Source: an uncultured Eubacteriales bacterium
GTDB taxonomy: Bacteria > Bacillota > Clostridia > Oscillospirales > Acutalibacteraceae
DNA: 64,000 nt
Assembly: GCA_934444365.1 (NCBI GenBank)
Contig: CAKSCM010000001.1
Coordinates: forward strand, 171,231 to 235,230
Reading direction: 5' to 3'
The notes under the pieces are model-generated. The model worked only from the letters and a program-made list of their open reading frames with translations, searched no databases and was not told the DNA's origin. Both the position numbers and the translations under genes were made by a program. This document shows, in pieces, positions 16,489 to 25,763 of the stretch (the stretch's first letter is position 1; the number at the start of each line of letters is the position of its first letter).

Positions 16489-18623
16489 ATGAAATTTACC
16501 AATTCAAGCAAACCCGTCTGGGCCGAGGGCCTGGAAAAAGAAATGAATATAACCTGCGGCTTTCATTCTGTTTTAAAGGCTGAGAAAAACAAAAGGTATA
16601 CTATTACCGTCGCCGCCTCGACATTTTACAGACTGTACATAAACGGCGAATTTATAATGCATGGGCCGGCAAGATGCGCCCACGGATTTTATCGCGCCGA
16701 TGAGATTGATATAGCAAAATATTTAAAGAAAGGCGACAACGATATAGCCATTGAGGTAGCCGGCTATAATATAAACGCTTATCAGTCGCTCGATCAGCCG
16801 TCGTTTTTACGCGCTGAGGTTTTCGAGGATGCAAACACCGTTATCGCTACCGGAAGGGACGATTTCAGCTGCTTTGTTTTAACCGCAAGACGCCGTAAAA
16901 TTCAGCGATTCAGCTTTCAGCGTGCCTTTGGCGAAAGCTATATTTTATCCCCCGGATATGATGCTTGGCGTATCGGCAAGCCCTGCTCCAAGGCGGAAAA
17001 AGTAAACACAGCGGTAACCGGGGATAAACGCATAATTCCGAGGGGAATTCCGCTCAATGAGTTTACATATGTTCACCCCTGTACAACCGTTGCAAGGGGT
17101 ACAATGAAGATCGGCCCGGGTCCCAAGGAATACAGGCGCGACATTGTAGCCCTTAACATAAACGAGGTGGTAAAGGGCTTCCCCGAAAGCGAGCTTGAGA
17201 TACATTTAAGCGACGAGGTTCAACATTTCGAATATACCCCTGCCGATACCGACGAAAAGGAATACGCCGGCGAAATTTCTCTTAACTCCGGCGAATACGA
17301 GACGGTCGCTTTAAAGGGTGAAAAGACCGGATTTATAGGATTTAACGTTTCCTGCAGCGAAAAATCGGTTTTTTACGTCCTCATGGATGAAATAATCACA
17401 AACGGGGATGTCGACCCCAACCGAATGGGCTGCCTTAACATCATTCGCTTTGATTTGGAGCCGGGCGACTATAAATTTTTATCCTTCGAGGAATTCGGTT
17501 TTAAGTATTTAAAGGCGGTATGCTCCGAAGGCGCCGTTAAAATAAGCGATCTTCACATTCGCGAGCATCGCTATCCCCTGCCGGTGATACATCGCTATAC
17601 CGGCGAAAATGAGGCATTAAAACGCATATATGACGCGGCGATTGAGTCATTCTGCCAGAATGCATCGGATATCTTCATGGATTGCCCGACAGGGAGCGCG
17701 CCGGTTGGCTTTGCGACAGCTTTTTTATAGGCAGAACCGAGCATGCATTAACCGGCGAAAACCGCATGGAAAAGCTTTTTATTGAAAACTTTATGCTTCC
17801 GGAAAAATTCGAGTATTTACCCGACGGAATGCTGCCGATGTGCTATCCGTCCGACCATAATAACGGGAATTTCATCCCCAACTGGGCTATGTGGTTTGTA
17901 CTTGAACTTAATGCCTACTATAACGATACCGGCGACAACGCCCTTGTAATCGCCCTTAAAGACAGGATTTACGCCTTGCTCAACTACTTCAAACGTTTTG
18001 AAAATCAATTCGGTCTGCTCGACCGATTGGAGCGTTGGGTTTTTGTCGAATGGTCAAAGGCGAATGAGCTGATATGGGAGGTCAACCACCCGACCAACAT
18101 GCTTTATGCGGCGGTGCTTGATACGGTAGCGGAAATGTACAACGACAAGGAGCTGCATGATAAGGCCGAGGCGATTCGCGAGACCGTTCGCGAGCGCTCA
18201 TTTGACGGCGAATTCTTTGTTGATAATGAAGTAAGGGACGAAAACGGCGTTTTAAAGGCAACGGGAGAGCGTACCGAAACCTGCCAGTATTATGCCTTCT
18301 ACTTTAATGTTGCAACACCTGAAAGCCATCCTGAGCTTTGGAAAAAGCTAACAAACGAATTCGGCCCCGAGCGTATGAATAAGGGCATTTATCCCGAGAT
18401 TTATCCGGCAAATGCCTTTATGGGCAACTATATGAGACTTAGCCTTTTGTCAAAATACGGCTTAAAGGAGCAGTGCACAAATGAAATAGTCGGATATTTT
18501 GACTATATGGCCAAGCGCACCGGTACCCTTTGGGAGCACAACACAGAGCTTGCAAGCTGCAACCACGGCTTTGCCTCCTTTGCGGCGGTATTTATAAGGG
18601 AGCTTACCGAAAATCTTCTGTAA
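16489..18623 (+). pseudogene. Alpha-L-rhamnosidase-like (GH78-type) gene with a one-base frameshift
   Basis: Two overlapping frames together encode one ~711-residue protein. The first (16489-17730) has an N-terminal beta-sandwich region (YRLYINGEFIMHGPAR near residue 50, typical of bacterial rhamnosidases) and enters the six-hairpin barrel, reaching DCPT near residue 402. It then goes out of frame and stops. The second frame resumes from about 17690 with DRERAGWLCDSFF and continues through the rest of the barrel to 18623. Restoring one base near 17692 joins them as DCPT-RERAGWLCD, the catalytic block of the family (acidic residues D, E and D). The break is a single missing base next to GGG, so a sequencing error or a very recent mutation is likely; the rest of both parts is undamaged. 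The ATG at 16489 has AGAGGG eight bases upstream. No signal peptide is seen, so the enzyme would act on imported sugars. Possible substrates are rhamnosides, but this cannot be read from sequence. Confidence 0.85.
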
Positions 18624-18650
18624 AGCTTAAATTTTTTAAAAAACAACAAA

Positions 18651-18694
18651 ACACCCGGCGGCGGATTTAAATTCCGTTTTGCCGGGTGTTTTTT
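18651..18694 (+). terminator. Terminator behind the rhamnosidase-like gene
   Basis: ACACCCGGC (18651-18659) pairs with GCCGGGTGT (18681-18689), followed by six T. Perfect nine-base-pair stem, 27 bases after the stop codon. Confidence 0.85.
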
Positions 18695-18721
18695 AAGTTA
18701 TAAAGATCAAAAGAATAAAGG

Positions 18722-18753
18722 AAAAGCGCCCGCAAATTTATCGTGAGCGCTTT
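18722..18753 (-). terminator. Probable terminator of gap
   Basis: On the minus strand AAAGCGC (18753-18747) pairs with GCGCTTT (18729-18723), followed by TCCTTTATTC, about 25 bases beyond the gap stop codon. The T tract is imperfect. Confidence 0.6.
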
Positions 18754-18778
18754 AAGGCTTTTTTTAAACTATTAAATC

Positions 18779-19792
18779 TTAGCCAAGCTCGGCAAAGTAT
18801 TTAATGGTTCTTACCATCTGGCTGGTGTAGGAGTTCTCGTTATCATACCAAGAAACAACCTGTACCTGATAAAGTCCGTTGCCCATATCGGAAACCATGG
18901 TCTGGGTAGCATCGAAGAGCGAACCGTAGGTGATACCGATAATGTCGCTCGATACGAGGGGCTCCTCGGTGTAGCCGAAGCTCTGGGAAGCGGCAGCCTT
19001 CATAGCGGCGTTGATGCCTTCCTTGGTAACATTCTCGCCCTTTACGACAGCAACGAGGATGGTGGTGGAGCCGGTCGGCACGGGAACACGCTGAGCGGAA
19101 CCGATGAGCTTACCGTTGAGCTCGGGGATAACAAGGCCGATAGCCTTGGCAGCGCCGGTGGAGTTAGGAACGATGTTAACGGCAGCAGCACGAGCACGGC
19201 GAAGGTCGCCCTTGCGGTGCGGTCCGTCAAGAACCATCTGATCGCCGGTGTAGGCGTGAATGGTGGACATTATACCGCTCTGGATGGGAGCGTAGTCATT
19301 AAGAGCCTTAGCCATGGGAGCGAGGCAGTTGGTGGTGCAGGATGCAGCCGAGATGATCTTATCCTCAGCCTTGAGGGTCTTCTCGTTAACGCTGTAAACA
19401 ATGGTGGGAAGATCATTACCGGCGGGAGCCGAAATAACTACCTTCTTTGCGCCGGCGGTAAGGTGGGCGGAAGCCTTTTCCTTAGAGGTGTAGAAACCGG
19501 TGCACTCGAGAACAACGTCAACACCGATTTTGCCCCAGGGCAGATCGGCAGCATTCTTCTCGGAGTAGATCTTGATCTCCTTGCCGTCAACAACTATAGC
19601 GTCTTCCTTAGCCTCAACCTTGTCGCAAAGAGCATAGCGACCCTGAGCCGAGTCATACTTAAGAAGATGAGCGAGCATTTTGGGGTCGGTAAGATCGTTT
19701 ATAGCAACAACCTCATACCCTTCGGCACCGAACATCTGACGGAAAGCCAGTCTGCCGATGCGGCCGAAACCATTAATAGCAACTTTTACCAT
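18779..19792 (-). CDS. gap: Glyceraldehyde-3-phosphate dehydrogenase
   Basis: Glycolytic enzyme converting glyceraldehyde-3-phosphate to 1,3-bisphosphoglycerate with NAD and phosphate in the cytosol. The 337 residues start with the NAD-binding INGFGRIGRLAFRQ; the catalytic cysteine sits in ISAASCTTNCLAP (Cys near 152); HAYTGDQMVLDGPH follows; and WYDNENSYTSQM closes the C-terminus. Asp34 in the INDLTD loop indicates NAD preference. GGAGGA lies eight bases before the ATG. It is monocistronic, between its own promoter at 19830-19858 and a hairpin at 18722-18753. Its codon use is strongly biased (few rare codons, many AAG and CTC), as expected for a highly expressed gene. No cggR or pgk neighbour is present. 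Confidence 0.97.
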   Translation of the reverse strand: MVKVAINGFGRIGRLAFRQMFGAEGYEVVAINDLTDPKMLAHLLKYDSAQGRYALCDKVEAKEDAIVVDGKEIKIYSEKNAADLPWGKIGVDVVLECTGFYTSKEKASAHLTAGAKKVVISAPAGNDLPTIVYSVNEKTLKAEDKIISAASCTTNCLAPMAKALNDYAPIQSGIMSTIHAYTGDQMVLDGPHRKGDLRRARAAAVNIVPNSTGAAKAIGLVIPELNGKLIGSAQRVPVPTGSTTILVAVVKGENVTKEGINAAMKAAASQSFGYTEEPLVSSDIIGITYGSLFDATQTMVSDMGNGLYQVQVVSWYDNENSYTSQMVRTIKYFAELG

Positions 19793-19829
19793 TTTAATAC
19801 TTCCTCCTGAAAGTTTATTTACGGCTTAT

Positions 19830-19858
19830 ATTTTAATCCAATTGTTCTCAAAAAGCAA
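19830..19858 (-). promoter_or_regulatory. Probable sigma-A promoter of gap
   Basis: Minus strand TTGCTT (19858-19853), 17-base spacer, TAAAAT (19835-19830). Start near 19823, leader about 30 bases. Confidence 0.55.
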
Positions 19859-19928
19859 GTTTTTTGTTGAAAATACCTTTGAATTTTAAAATTTTGTTCA
19901 TATCTCCACTACAAAGAGTGTGTTGTGC

Positions 19929-19957
19929 TTGCAATTTGGTTAATAATTTAGTATACT
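19929..19957 (+). promoter_or_regulatory. Sigma-A promoter of the M50 protease-scpAB operon
   Basis: TTGCAA (19929-19934), 17-base spacer, TATACT (19952-19957); expected start near 19964, 32 bases before the first ATG. Confidence 0.7.
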
Positions 19958-19995
19958 GAACCTAAAAGTATGCTTAAATTCAAAAGAGGATAATA

Positions 19996-20673
19996 ATGTT
20001 ATTTACACTTATACGCGGCGGAAATTTTATTGACGCAATAGTTTTTGTACTTTCAAGTGTTTTTGTTGTGTTTCTGGTTTTGCCGATACACGAGTTTGCC
20101 CACGCCCTTACGGCGACCAAGCTCGGCGATAATACCGCCAAATGGCAGGGGCGACTCTCGATTAATCCCATGCGGCATATAGACTGGTTCGGTGCCGTAA
20201 TGATAATTCTTGTAGGATTCGGCTGGGCAAAGCCGGTACCGGTAAATCCGGCCAGATTCAGGCACCCTAAATCCGATATGGCGCTCGTCTCCCTTGCCGG
20301 TCCGATGGCCAATCTTTTAATGGGGATTATCTTCTTCATCCTTTGCGCTTTTACACAGTTTATTGCCATAAAGGCCGGTATTGTGGGAGTCGTCACTTAT
20401 TATATAGCCCTGTTTTTTATGTACATCGGTTCAATTAATATAAGTCTTGCCGTTTTTAATCTTATACCTCTTCCGCCTCTCGACGGCGCGAAGGTACTCG
20501 GCGCTTTTTTGCCCGAGCGCATATACTATACTCTTTTACAGTACGAAAGACAGTTGTCGCTTATTCTTATAGTTTTAATCTGCACCGGTGCGGCCAGCAA
20601 TGTGCTGAGCACCGTTACATCAAGCGTTTCGAACGGAATATATTCGATAGCATGTGCGATGTTCGGGCTGTGA
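19996..20673 (+). CDS. Site-2 protease family (M50) membrane metalloprotease
   Basis: A 225-residue integral membrane zinc protease of the small M50B group. The zinc motif HEFAH lies near residues 33-37 in the second membrane segment, and NLIPLPPLDGAKVL near residues 154-167 carries the third zinc ligand (Asp) and the usual NPDG-like turn. Four to six hydrophobic segments are visible, and there is no PDZ domain. Members of this compact group are often near scpA-scpB in Firmicutes, as here. The substrate is not known. It leads an operon with scpA 59 bases downstream. Confidence 0.88.
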   Translation: MLFTLIRGGNFIDAIVFVLSSVFVVFLVLPIHEFAHALTATKLGDNTAKWQGRLSINPMRHIDWFGAVMIILVGFGWAKPVPVNPARFRHPKSDMALVSLAGPMANLLMGIIFFILCAFTQFIAIKAGIVGVVTYYIALFFMYIGSINISLAVFNLIPLPPLDGAKVLGAFLPERIYYTLLQYERQLSLILIVLICTGAASNVLSTVTSSVSNGIYSIACAMFGL

Positions 20674-20732
20674 TTTCATACCTTTGATTTTTATTGATCC
20701 TGATATCTTAACACAGGGAGAACAGCAATTAA

Positions 20733-21455
20733 ATGGACATGCCATCTTTCAGTCTGAAGTTCTTTGAGGGGCCGCTTGATCTTCTCCTCCATCTTATAGC
20801 AAAAAATAAGCTTAATATTTACGATATAAATATAAGCGAGCTGCTTGACCAGTATATGCTTTATATCAATGCCGTTAACGAGACGACGGCCGATATTTCA
20901 AGTGAGTTTTTGGAAATGGCCTCAAGGCTTGTTTATATTAAAACGGTTTCTCTTTTGCCGAATTCCGACGAGGCCGATGCTTTAAAGAGTGAATTATCCG
21001 GCGAGCTGCTCGAATACAGGGTTTGCCGTATGATTGCCGAAAGACTCTCCTCTATGTCGGACGGTGCCGATCGCTTTGTAAGGGATCCGCTCAATATCGA
21101 GCCGGATAACACCTATTTGAGAAGCCATCCGGCCGAGCTGCTTGTGAAAATGTATCTTGCGGCGGCCGGACGGGGAATGCGGCGTATACCGCCGAGTGAA
21201 AACGCCTTTTCGGGAATTGTCAAGCGCGTGGTGATCTCGGTTTCTTCGAGAATGACCGTACTTTTGAGCAAGCTTAAAAACAAAGGCCGGGTAAGATACA
21301 ATACACTTTTTGACAATTGCACCGGGAAAAGCGAGGCGGTAGCCACATTTCTTGCAGTGCTTGAGCTTATTAAAACCAACCGAGCGGTGATTACGGGTTC
21401 TTTTGACGAACCTACAATCGAGCTTGTAAAAAACTACACTTCGATTGATGGTTAA
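20733..21455 (+). CDS. scpA: Segregation and condensation protein A (kleisin)
   Basis: Kleisin subunit that bridges the two SMC heads and binds ScpB. The 240 residues open with FEGPLDLLLHLIAKNKLNIY, the family hallmark that contacts the SMC neck, followed by DINISELLDQY. The central part is variable, and the C-terminal winged helix (from about residue 180) binds the SMC cap. It is transcribed between the M50 protease and scpB. Two in-frame ATG codons (20733 and 20739) are possible; the first is used here. Its SMC partner is encoded at the left edge of this window. Confidence 0.93.
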   Translation: MDMPSFSLKFFEGPLDLLLHLIAKNKLNIYDINISELLDQYMLYINAVNETTADISSEFLEMASRLVYIKTVSLLPNSDEADALKSELSGELLEYRVCRMIAERLSSMSDGADRFVRDPLNIEPDNTYLRSHPAELLVKMYLAAAGRGMRRIPPSENAFSGIVKRVVISVSSRMTVLLSKLKNKGRVRYNTLFDNCTGKSEAVATFLAVLELIKTNRAVITGSFDEPTIELVKNYTSIDG

Positions 21456-21498
21456 GCTTAACGGGAATTAAAGTTTAATTTTATTTTAAGGTATAAAA

Positions 21499-22239
21499 AT
21501 GAGTAAACAGGAAGCATTACAACACGGCGAAAACACCGATAAATTCAATACGGCGGCGCTTGAGGCCATACTTTTTGCAGGGGGCGAAAATGTCCCGGTA
21601 TCGCGCATATGCGAGACTTTATGTATCAGCGAACACGAGCTTGAGGCGGAAATATTAAAGCTGCAGGAAAAGCTTGTATCGATCGACAGCGCGCTCGAGG
21701 TAATAAGGCTTGACGACTCGTATCAGCTTTGCGCAAAAAAAGAGTATGCCGGAGTTATAAGAAGGGCCTTTGAGATCAAAAGAAATACGCCGTTATCGTC
21801 GGCCGCGCTTGAGGTCTTGGCTGTAATCGCATACAACCAGCCGGTTACCCGTTCATATATTGAGCAGGTAAGGGGGGTGGATTGCTCGGGCGTTGTCTCA
21901 TCGCTGTGCGCTAAAGGGCTTATTGAGGAGAGCGGCCGGCTTGATCTGCCCGGAAGGCCTCTGCTTTATGTAACAACCCCTGTGTTTTTACGCACCTTCG
22001 GACTCTCCTCTCTTGACGAGCTGCCCGAATTACCGAGTGAAAATGATGAAAATGACGATAACCGCGAGGAAGAAAATATAGAGCAAACGGTCATTCAGGT
22101 TAATGATAATACCGAGGAACAGGACAAATCACCCGCCGTATCCGGGACGGAAAACGATAATACGACCGAACCTATGTCCGACGGTGTGACAGTCTCTTGC
22201 AACGACAACGATTCCGGAGCATCGGAGGTAGAAAGCTGA
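21499..22239 (+). CDS. scpB: Segregation and condensation protein B
   Basis: Dimeric winged-helix partner of ScpA in the SMC complex. The core reads ALEAILFAGGENVPVSRIC near residue 18 and SSAALEVLAVIAYNQPVTRS near 99-118, both diagnostic, then the second winged helix ending with LRTFGLSSLDELPELP near 170. A tail of about 65 residues rich in Asp, Glu and Asn follows; it is longer and more acidic than in the usual ~190-residue protein and is probably disordered. The stop overlaps the start of the next gene (TGATG). Confidence 0.93.
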   Translation: MSKQEALQHGENTDKFNTAALEAILFAGGENVPVSRICETLCISEHELEAEILKLQEKLVSIDSALEVIRLDDSYQLCAKKEYAGVIRRAFEIKRNTPLSSAALEVLAVIAYNQPVTRSYIEQVRGVDCSGVVSSLCAKGLIEESGRLDLPGRPLLYVTTPVFLRTFGLSSLDELPELPSENDENDDNREEENIEQTVIQVNDNTEEQDKSPAVSGTENDNTTEPMSDGVTVSCNDNDSGASEVES

Positions 22240-22970
22240 TGCTTTGGCTTTATATCCTCGGCGGGATAATGCTTTTTATTGCTCTTATACTTGCGTTGCC
22301 GGTTTTCGCGAAGATAGATTTTGACTCGGAACGAAACACATTTTTTCTCAGAATCGGTTATGCGTTTTTTTCGAAGAGGATTTTGCCGGCTAAGAGTAAA
22401 AAGGATAAAGCAAAGATAAATTCCGAGAAAAAAAGAGCAAAAGCCAAAAAAAAGGCTGAAAAAAGAGGCGACAACGGAAAAGAAAAGGGCTCATTTTCAA
22501 AGCTTGTTCAAAAAGAGGGTTTTGTCGGTGCGATAAGCACGGTATGCTCGACGATAAAAACCTTCGCCGTAAAGACTACCGTTATTTTCAATCACCTTAA
22601 AATAAAGCATTTCAGACTTAATATACAAGTCGGCGGAGAGGATGCCGCAAGCGCCGCCGTAAATTACGGCGCGGTTTGCGCCTGTGTTTATCCCCTTCTC
22701 GGCTTTATATCCTCGGCGGTTACATTTTCCTCCCCGAAGATGGAAATAGGCTGTAACTATAACGACAGTAAATCGAGTGTAAGACTGAAAACCGAGGTTA
22801 AGGTATCGCTTGTTTTTATTGCGGCATACGGCATTTCGGCCCTCATTTCGCTTATTTCGTTAAAAATCAGGCAATCAACACCGGCAAAACCGGTTAAGGT
22901 TAACGGTAAAAATAAAAACATCAGACCCGTAAATAATATAGCGAAAAATGATAAAAAAGGAGAAAGATAA
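22239..22970 (+). CDS. DUF2953-type membrane protein
   Basis: A 243-residue protein with one N-terminal membrane segment (LYILGGIMLFIALILALPVF), a very basic cytoplasmic stretch rich in lysine (about residues 48-90), and a C-terminal part with another hydrophobic segment near residue 195. It matches the DUF2953 proteins usually found immediately before ytfJ in spore-formers, and I assign it on that basis plus gene order. Function is unknown; a sporulation role is suggested only by the company it keeps. Translation starts at the ATG overlapping the scpB stop, with GGAGG ten bases upstream. Confidence 0.7.
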   Translation: MLWLYILGGIMLFIALILALPVFAKIDFDSERNTFFLRIGYAFFSKRILPAKSKKDKAKINSEKKRAKAKKKAEKRGDNGKEKGSFSKLVQKEGFVGAISTVCSTIKTFAVKTTVIFNHLKIKHFRLNIQVGGEDAASAAVNYGAVCACVYPLLGFISSAVTFSSPKMEIGCNYNDSKSSVRLKTEVKVSLVFIAAYGISALISLISLKIRQSTPAKPVKVNGKNKNIRPVNNIAKNDKKGER

Positions 22971-22971
22971 A

Positions 22972-23400
22972 ATGGTTGAAAACACTAACAACGTAAAGAG
23001 CGTACTTGACGTAACGGTGGAGAAAATGAAGGCTGTTGCGGATGCCGATACCATTATCGGATCGCGCATCGAGCTTTCAGAAGGCGTTTGCGCTATTCCC
23101 ATATTCAAGGTGACCTACGGATTTGCGGCCGGCGGAAGCGATTTTGTTTCAAAAAACATCGGCAACCGTCCTAACCTTTTCGGAGGCGGCGGAGGAGGCG
23201 GAATGACGGTTACTCCCATCGCCTTCCTCGTTTCGAAGGGAAGCGACGTTGAGCTGCTCAACATCAATGCTGCCGTAGCTACCGAAGGACCGGCAAGCGC
23301 AATAAGTCTTGTACCTGAGATGTTTGATAAGATTGTTTCTCTTTATAAGGAAAGCAAGGCCCAAAAGGAAAAGAAAAAAGCCGATCAGGAAAACCTCTGA
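22972..23400 (+). CDS. ytfJ: GerW/YtfJ-family sporulation protein
   Basis: A 142-residue protein with VEKMKAVADADTIIGSRIEL near residue 14 and a glycine-rich centre (FGGGGGGGMTVTPIAFLV near residue 65), both characteristic of YtfJ, called GerW in Streptomyces. In Bacillus it is made in the forespore and is linked to germination. It is the best single hint that this organism makes endospores. AAAGGAG lies upstream of the ATG, which follows the previous stop by one base. No sigma-F or sigma-G promoter was recognised in front of it, so it appears to be read from the scpAB operon. Confidence 0.92.
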   Translation: MVENTNNVKSVLDVTVEKMKAVADADTIIGSRIELSEGVCAIPIFKVTYGFAAGGSDFVSKNIGNRPNLFGGGGGGGMTVTPIAFLVSKGSDVELLNINAAVATEGPASAISLVPEMFDKIVSLYKESKAQKEKKKADQENL

Positions 23401-23420
23401 TTTACCGGGAGACCAAGATC

Positions 23421-24104
23421 ATGAATAGCATTAAAACACGAATTTTAGCGATAGCCGCGGTGACTGTGCTTACGGTTTCCGTATTTGCCGGCTGCTCTGA
23501 CAGCGGCAATGAAACGAACGACACAAGCGGCAATTCGTCGACCGTTTCGATAAATACCGATGTTTCGAAGATTGTCGTTCCTTCGGATGTCGGCAGCAAT
23601 ACCGGAAGCGAGACATCGTCGAGGGATTCGCTTACCGACAGCGAGAACGCCTATTTAAGCAAGCTTTTCGCCTGTATGCCGGGTGCGAATTTCACTTCGA
23701 AGTATGAGCTCGACGACCAGATCTGCCTGCAATATATCGAGACCATACTGAGGTATCAGGACGCGACGGGCGATATATTCTTTGTAAAGCCCGATACCGA
23801 TTCCGCCGGGAATTACACCCTCGATAAGCAGACGGTTGAGACCATATGCAAGGAGCTGTTCAATTTCACCCCCGAGCATACAAGCGATTATCTCGCCGGC
23901 GACAAGTACCTGTTCCCTGCTTCCTCGCCCTCAACTCCGCCCACAGTCGAATTTTCAAAAACCAATCTTGTAGGAACGATATTCCAGATAGAATACACCC
24001 TTACCTACAACGGTCGCGAGCCTGAAAAGCACATTGCAAGCGTCTACCGCACCACCAATCTTCAGCTACCCTTCAGAATTCATTCCATAACCACCAACAG
24101 CTGA
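23421..24104 (+). CDS. Putative lipoprotein of unknown function
   Basis: A 227-residue exported protein. The signal peptide ILAIAAVTVLTVSVFAGC ends in a lipobox with cysteine near residue 25, so it should be lipid-anchored on the outer face of the membrane. A Ser/Thr/Asn-rich linker runs to about residue 75; the remaining ~150 residues look globular, and I do not recognise the fold. It lies 20 bases behind ytfJ and is followed by a terminator, so it closes the operon. A role in the spore or envelope is possible from position only. Confidence 0.75.
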   Translation: MNSIKTRILAIAAVTVLTVSVFAGCSDSGNETNDTSGNSSTVSINTDVSKIVVPSDVGSNTGSETSSRDSLTDSENAYLSKLFACMPGANFTSKYELDDQICLQYIETILRYQDATGDIFFVKPDTDSAGNYTLDKQTVETICKELFNFTPEHTSDYLAGDKYLFPASSPSTPPTVEFSKTNLVGTIFQIEYTLTYNGREPEKHIASVYRTTNLQLPFRIHSITTNS

Positions 24105-24125
24105 TTTTTTCTTAATATTAAATTT

Positions 24126-24175
24126 AAACTCCGGAGTCTGCCGCTTTACATGAAACGGCGATCCGGAGTTTTTAT
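24126..24175 (+). terminator. Terminator of the scpAB-ytfJ operon
   Basis: AAACTCCGGA (24126-24135) pairs with TCCGGAGTTT (24162-24171), continuing into T-rich sequence. A smaller inner stem GCCG/CGGC strengthens it. Located 21 bases after the lipoprotein stop. Confidence 0.85.
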
Positions 24176-24186
24176 ATAAAAAATTG

Positions 24187-24220
24187 CAGGCTATACGGAG
24201 AATTCACTCTGTATAGCCTG
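24187..24220 (-). terminator. Long palindrome, probable terminator for the recA-cysS operon
   Basis: CAGGCTATAC (24187-24196) and GTATAGCCTG (24211-24220) pair perfectly, with GGAG/CTCT extending the stem. On the minus strand it is followed by CAATTTTTT, which suits a terminator for transcripts arriving from cysS, although cysS ends 130 bases away. The 24221-24349 stretch shows no gene. Confidence 0.6.
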
Positions 24221-24349
24221 TTTAAAATCAGTGTTTTTTATTATCGCACGGATGTATTTGCAGCCGAATCGCTTTTAATTACGAACGACGGACAAATCAC
24301 CGACTTAAAAGTTCTGATTTAATCTCGGATATTGGTGGTATCCGAATAA

Positions 24350-25747
24350 TTATGAGCGCTTCCACTTAACGCCGTCGGCAGTATCCTCAAGAGTAATGCC
24401 CATGGCAGACAGCTCGTCGCGGATACGGTCGGCAAGGGCGAAATCGCGGGCCTTTCTGGCCTTTGTCCGCTCGTTTATCATCTGCTCCACCTTCTCGTCA
24501 AGGGAATCATCCTTATTTACATACAAAATTCCCAAAACATCGCACAGCTCGTCAAATATGCCGGCTGCAGCCTTGCACAGCGCCTTTGACGGAGATGAAG
24601 TTAAAGCGCGGTTTATATCGCGTACAAGCTCAAAAACGGCCGATATGGCATCGGCAGTGTTAAGATCGTCATCCATAGCCGAAACAAACTGCTCACGACG
24701 GGATTCAAATATCTTAACGGTCAGCTCCTCGCCGGATTTGAGCTGCTCGTCTGACGAATGCTCCAAAGCGTATTTAAGATCGTTCCGGCAATTATAAAGC
24801 CGCTCGAGAGCCGCAATATTCTGTTCGATTATCTGAATTGAATAGTTGATCGGGCTTCTGTAATGCGAGGAAAGCATTAAATAACGTATCGGCTCATAGC
24901 CGTATTTTTCGGCGACATCGCGAACGGTAAAGAAATTGCCGAGCGATTTTGACATTTTGCGGTTATCGACATTTATGTAGCCGTTGTGCATCCAGTATCT
25001 TGCAAATTCGCAGCCGTTTGCGCATTCCGACTGGGCAATTTCGTTTTCATGGTGGGGAAAGATCAGATCCTGACCGCCGCAATGAAGATCGATGGTATCG
25101 CCTAAATATCTTTTCGCCATAGCCGAGCACTCAATATGCCAACCCGGTCTTCCCTGTCCGAAGGGCGAATCCCAAAACGGCTCGCCGGGCTTAGAGCCCT
25201 TCCACAAAGCAAAATCCATGGGATCTTCCTTATGCTCTGTAACCGATATACGAGCTCCGGCCTCAAGGTCGTCAAGCGGCTGATGGGACAGTTTGCCGTA
25301 CTCCTTAAAGCTTTTTGCCCTGAAATAAACATCGCCGTCGGCACAGTAGGCATGGCCGGTATCAACGAGCTTTTGAATAATATCCAGAATTCCGTCGATA
25401 TTTTCGGTAGCGCGCGGATGATAGGTCGCCTCTTTAACATTAAGGCCTTTGGCGTCAATAAAAAACTCTTTTATATACTTTTCGGCAATGTCCTTAACGG
25501 TGGAATTTTCCTCGGCGGCACGTTTAATAAGCTTGTCGTCGATATCGGTGAAATTCTGGACAAATATCACCTTGTTACCGCGCCATTCAAGATAGCGTCG
25601 TAAAACGTCGAAAACGCAAAGCGGCCGGGCGTTGCCTATATGAATAAAATTGTACACCGTCGGTCCGCAGGCGTAAATGCGGTATACTCCCTGCTCCTTG
25701 GGAATAAACTCCTCTTTTTTTCTTGTCATTGTATTAAAAATTTTCAA
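24350..25747 (-). CDS. cysS: Cysteinyl-tRNA synthetase
   Basis: Charges tRNA-Cys with cysteine in the cytosol. Class I signatures are complete: HIGNARP (HIGH motif) within the first 45 residues, KMSKSLGNFF (KMSKS loop) near residue 260, and zinc-site residues including the conserved GWHIECSAM and HHENEIAQS. The start is set at the TTG at 25747: GGAGG lies eight bases upstream and the protein then begins LKIFNTMTRKKEEF like its relatives. An ATG ten codons earlier (25777) overlaps cysE and has no ribosome site. It follows cysE in the recA operon, giving a cysE-cysS pair that links cysteine synthesis and use. No T-box leader is seen. Confidence 0.95.
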   Translation of the reverse strand: MKIFNTMTRKKEEFIPKEQGVYRIYACGPTVYNFIHIGNARPLCVFDVLRRYLEWRGNKVIFVQNFTDIDDKLIKRAAEENSTVKDIAEKYIKEFFIDAKGLNVKEATYHPRATENIDGILDIIQKLVDTGHAYCADGDVYFRAKSFKEYGKLSHQPLDDLEAGARISVTEHKEDPMDFALWKGSKPGEPFWDSPFGQGRPGWHIECSAMAKRYLGDTIDLHCGGQDLIFPHHENEIAQSECANGCEFARYWMHNGYINVDNRKMSKSLGNFFTVRDVAEKYGYEPIRYLMLSSHYRSPINYSIQIIEQNIAALERLYNCRNDLKYALEHSSDEQLKSGEELTVKIFESRREQFVSAMDDDLNTADAISAVFELVRDINRALTSSPSKALCKAAAGIFDELCDVLGILYVNKDDSLDEKVEQMINERTKARKARDFALADRIRDELSAMGITLEDTADGVKWKRS

Positions 25748-25763
25748 AGCCTTATCCTCCGCT

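Noticed and set aside
24187..24220. Palindrome as an insertion-sequence end or attachment site
   Set aside because: It is a single compact inverted repeat with a T tract on one side and no transposase or duplicated target; a terminator explains it.
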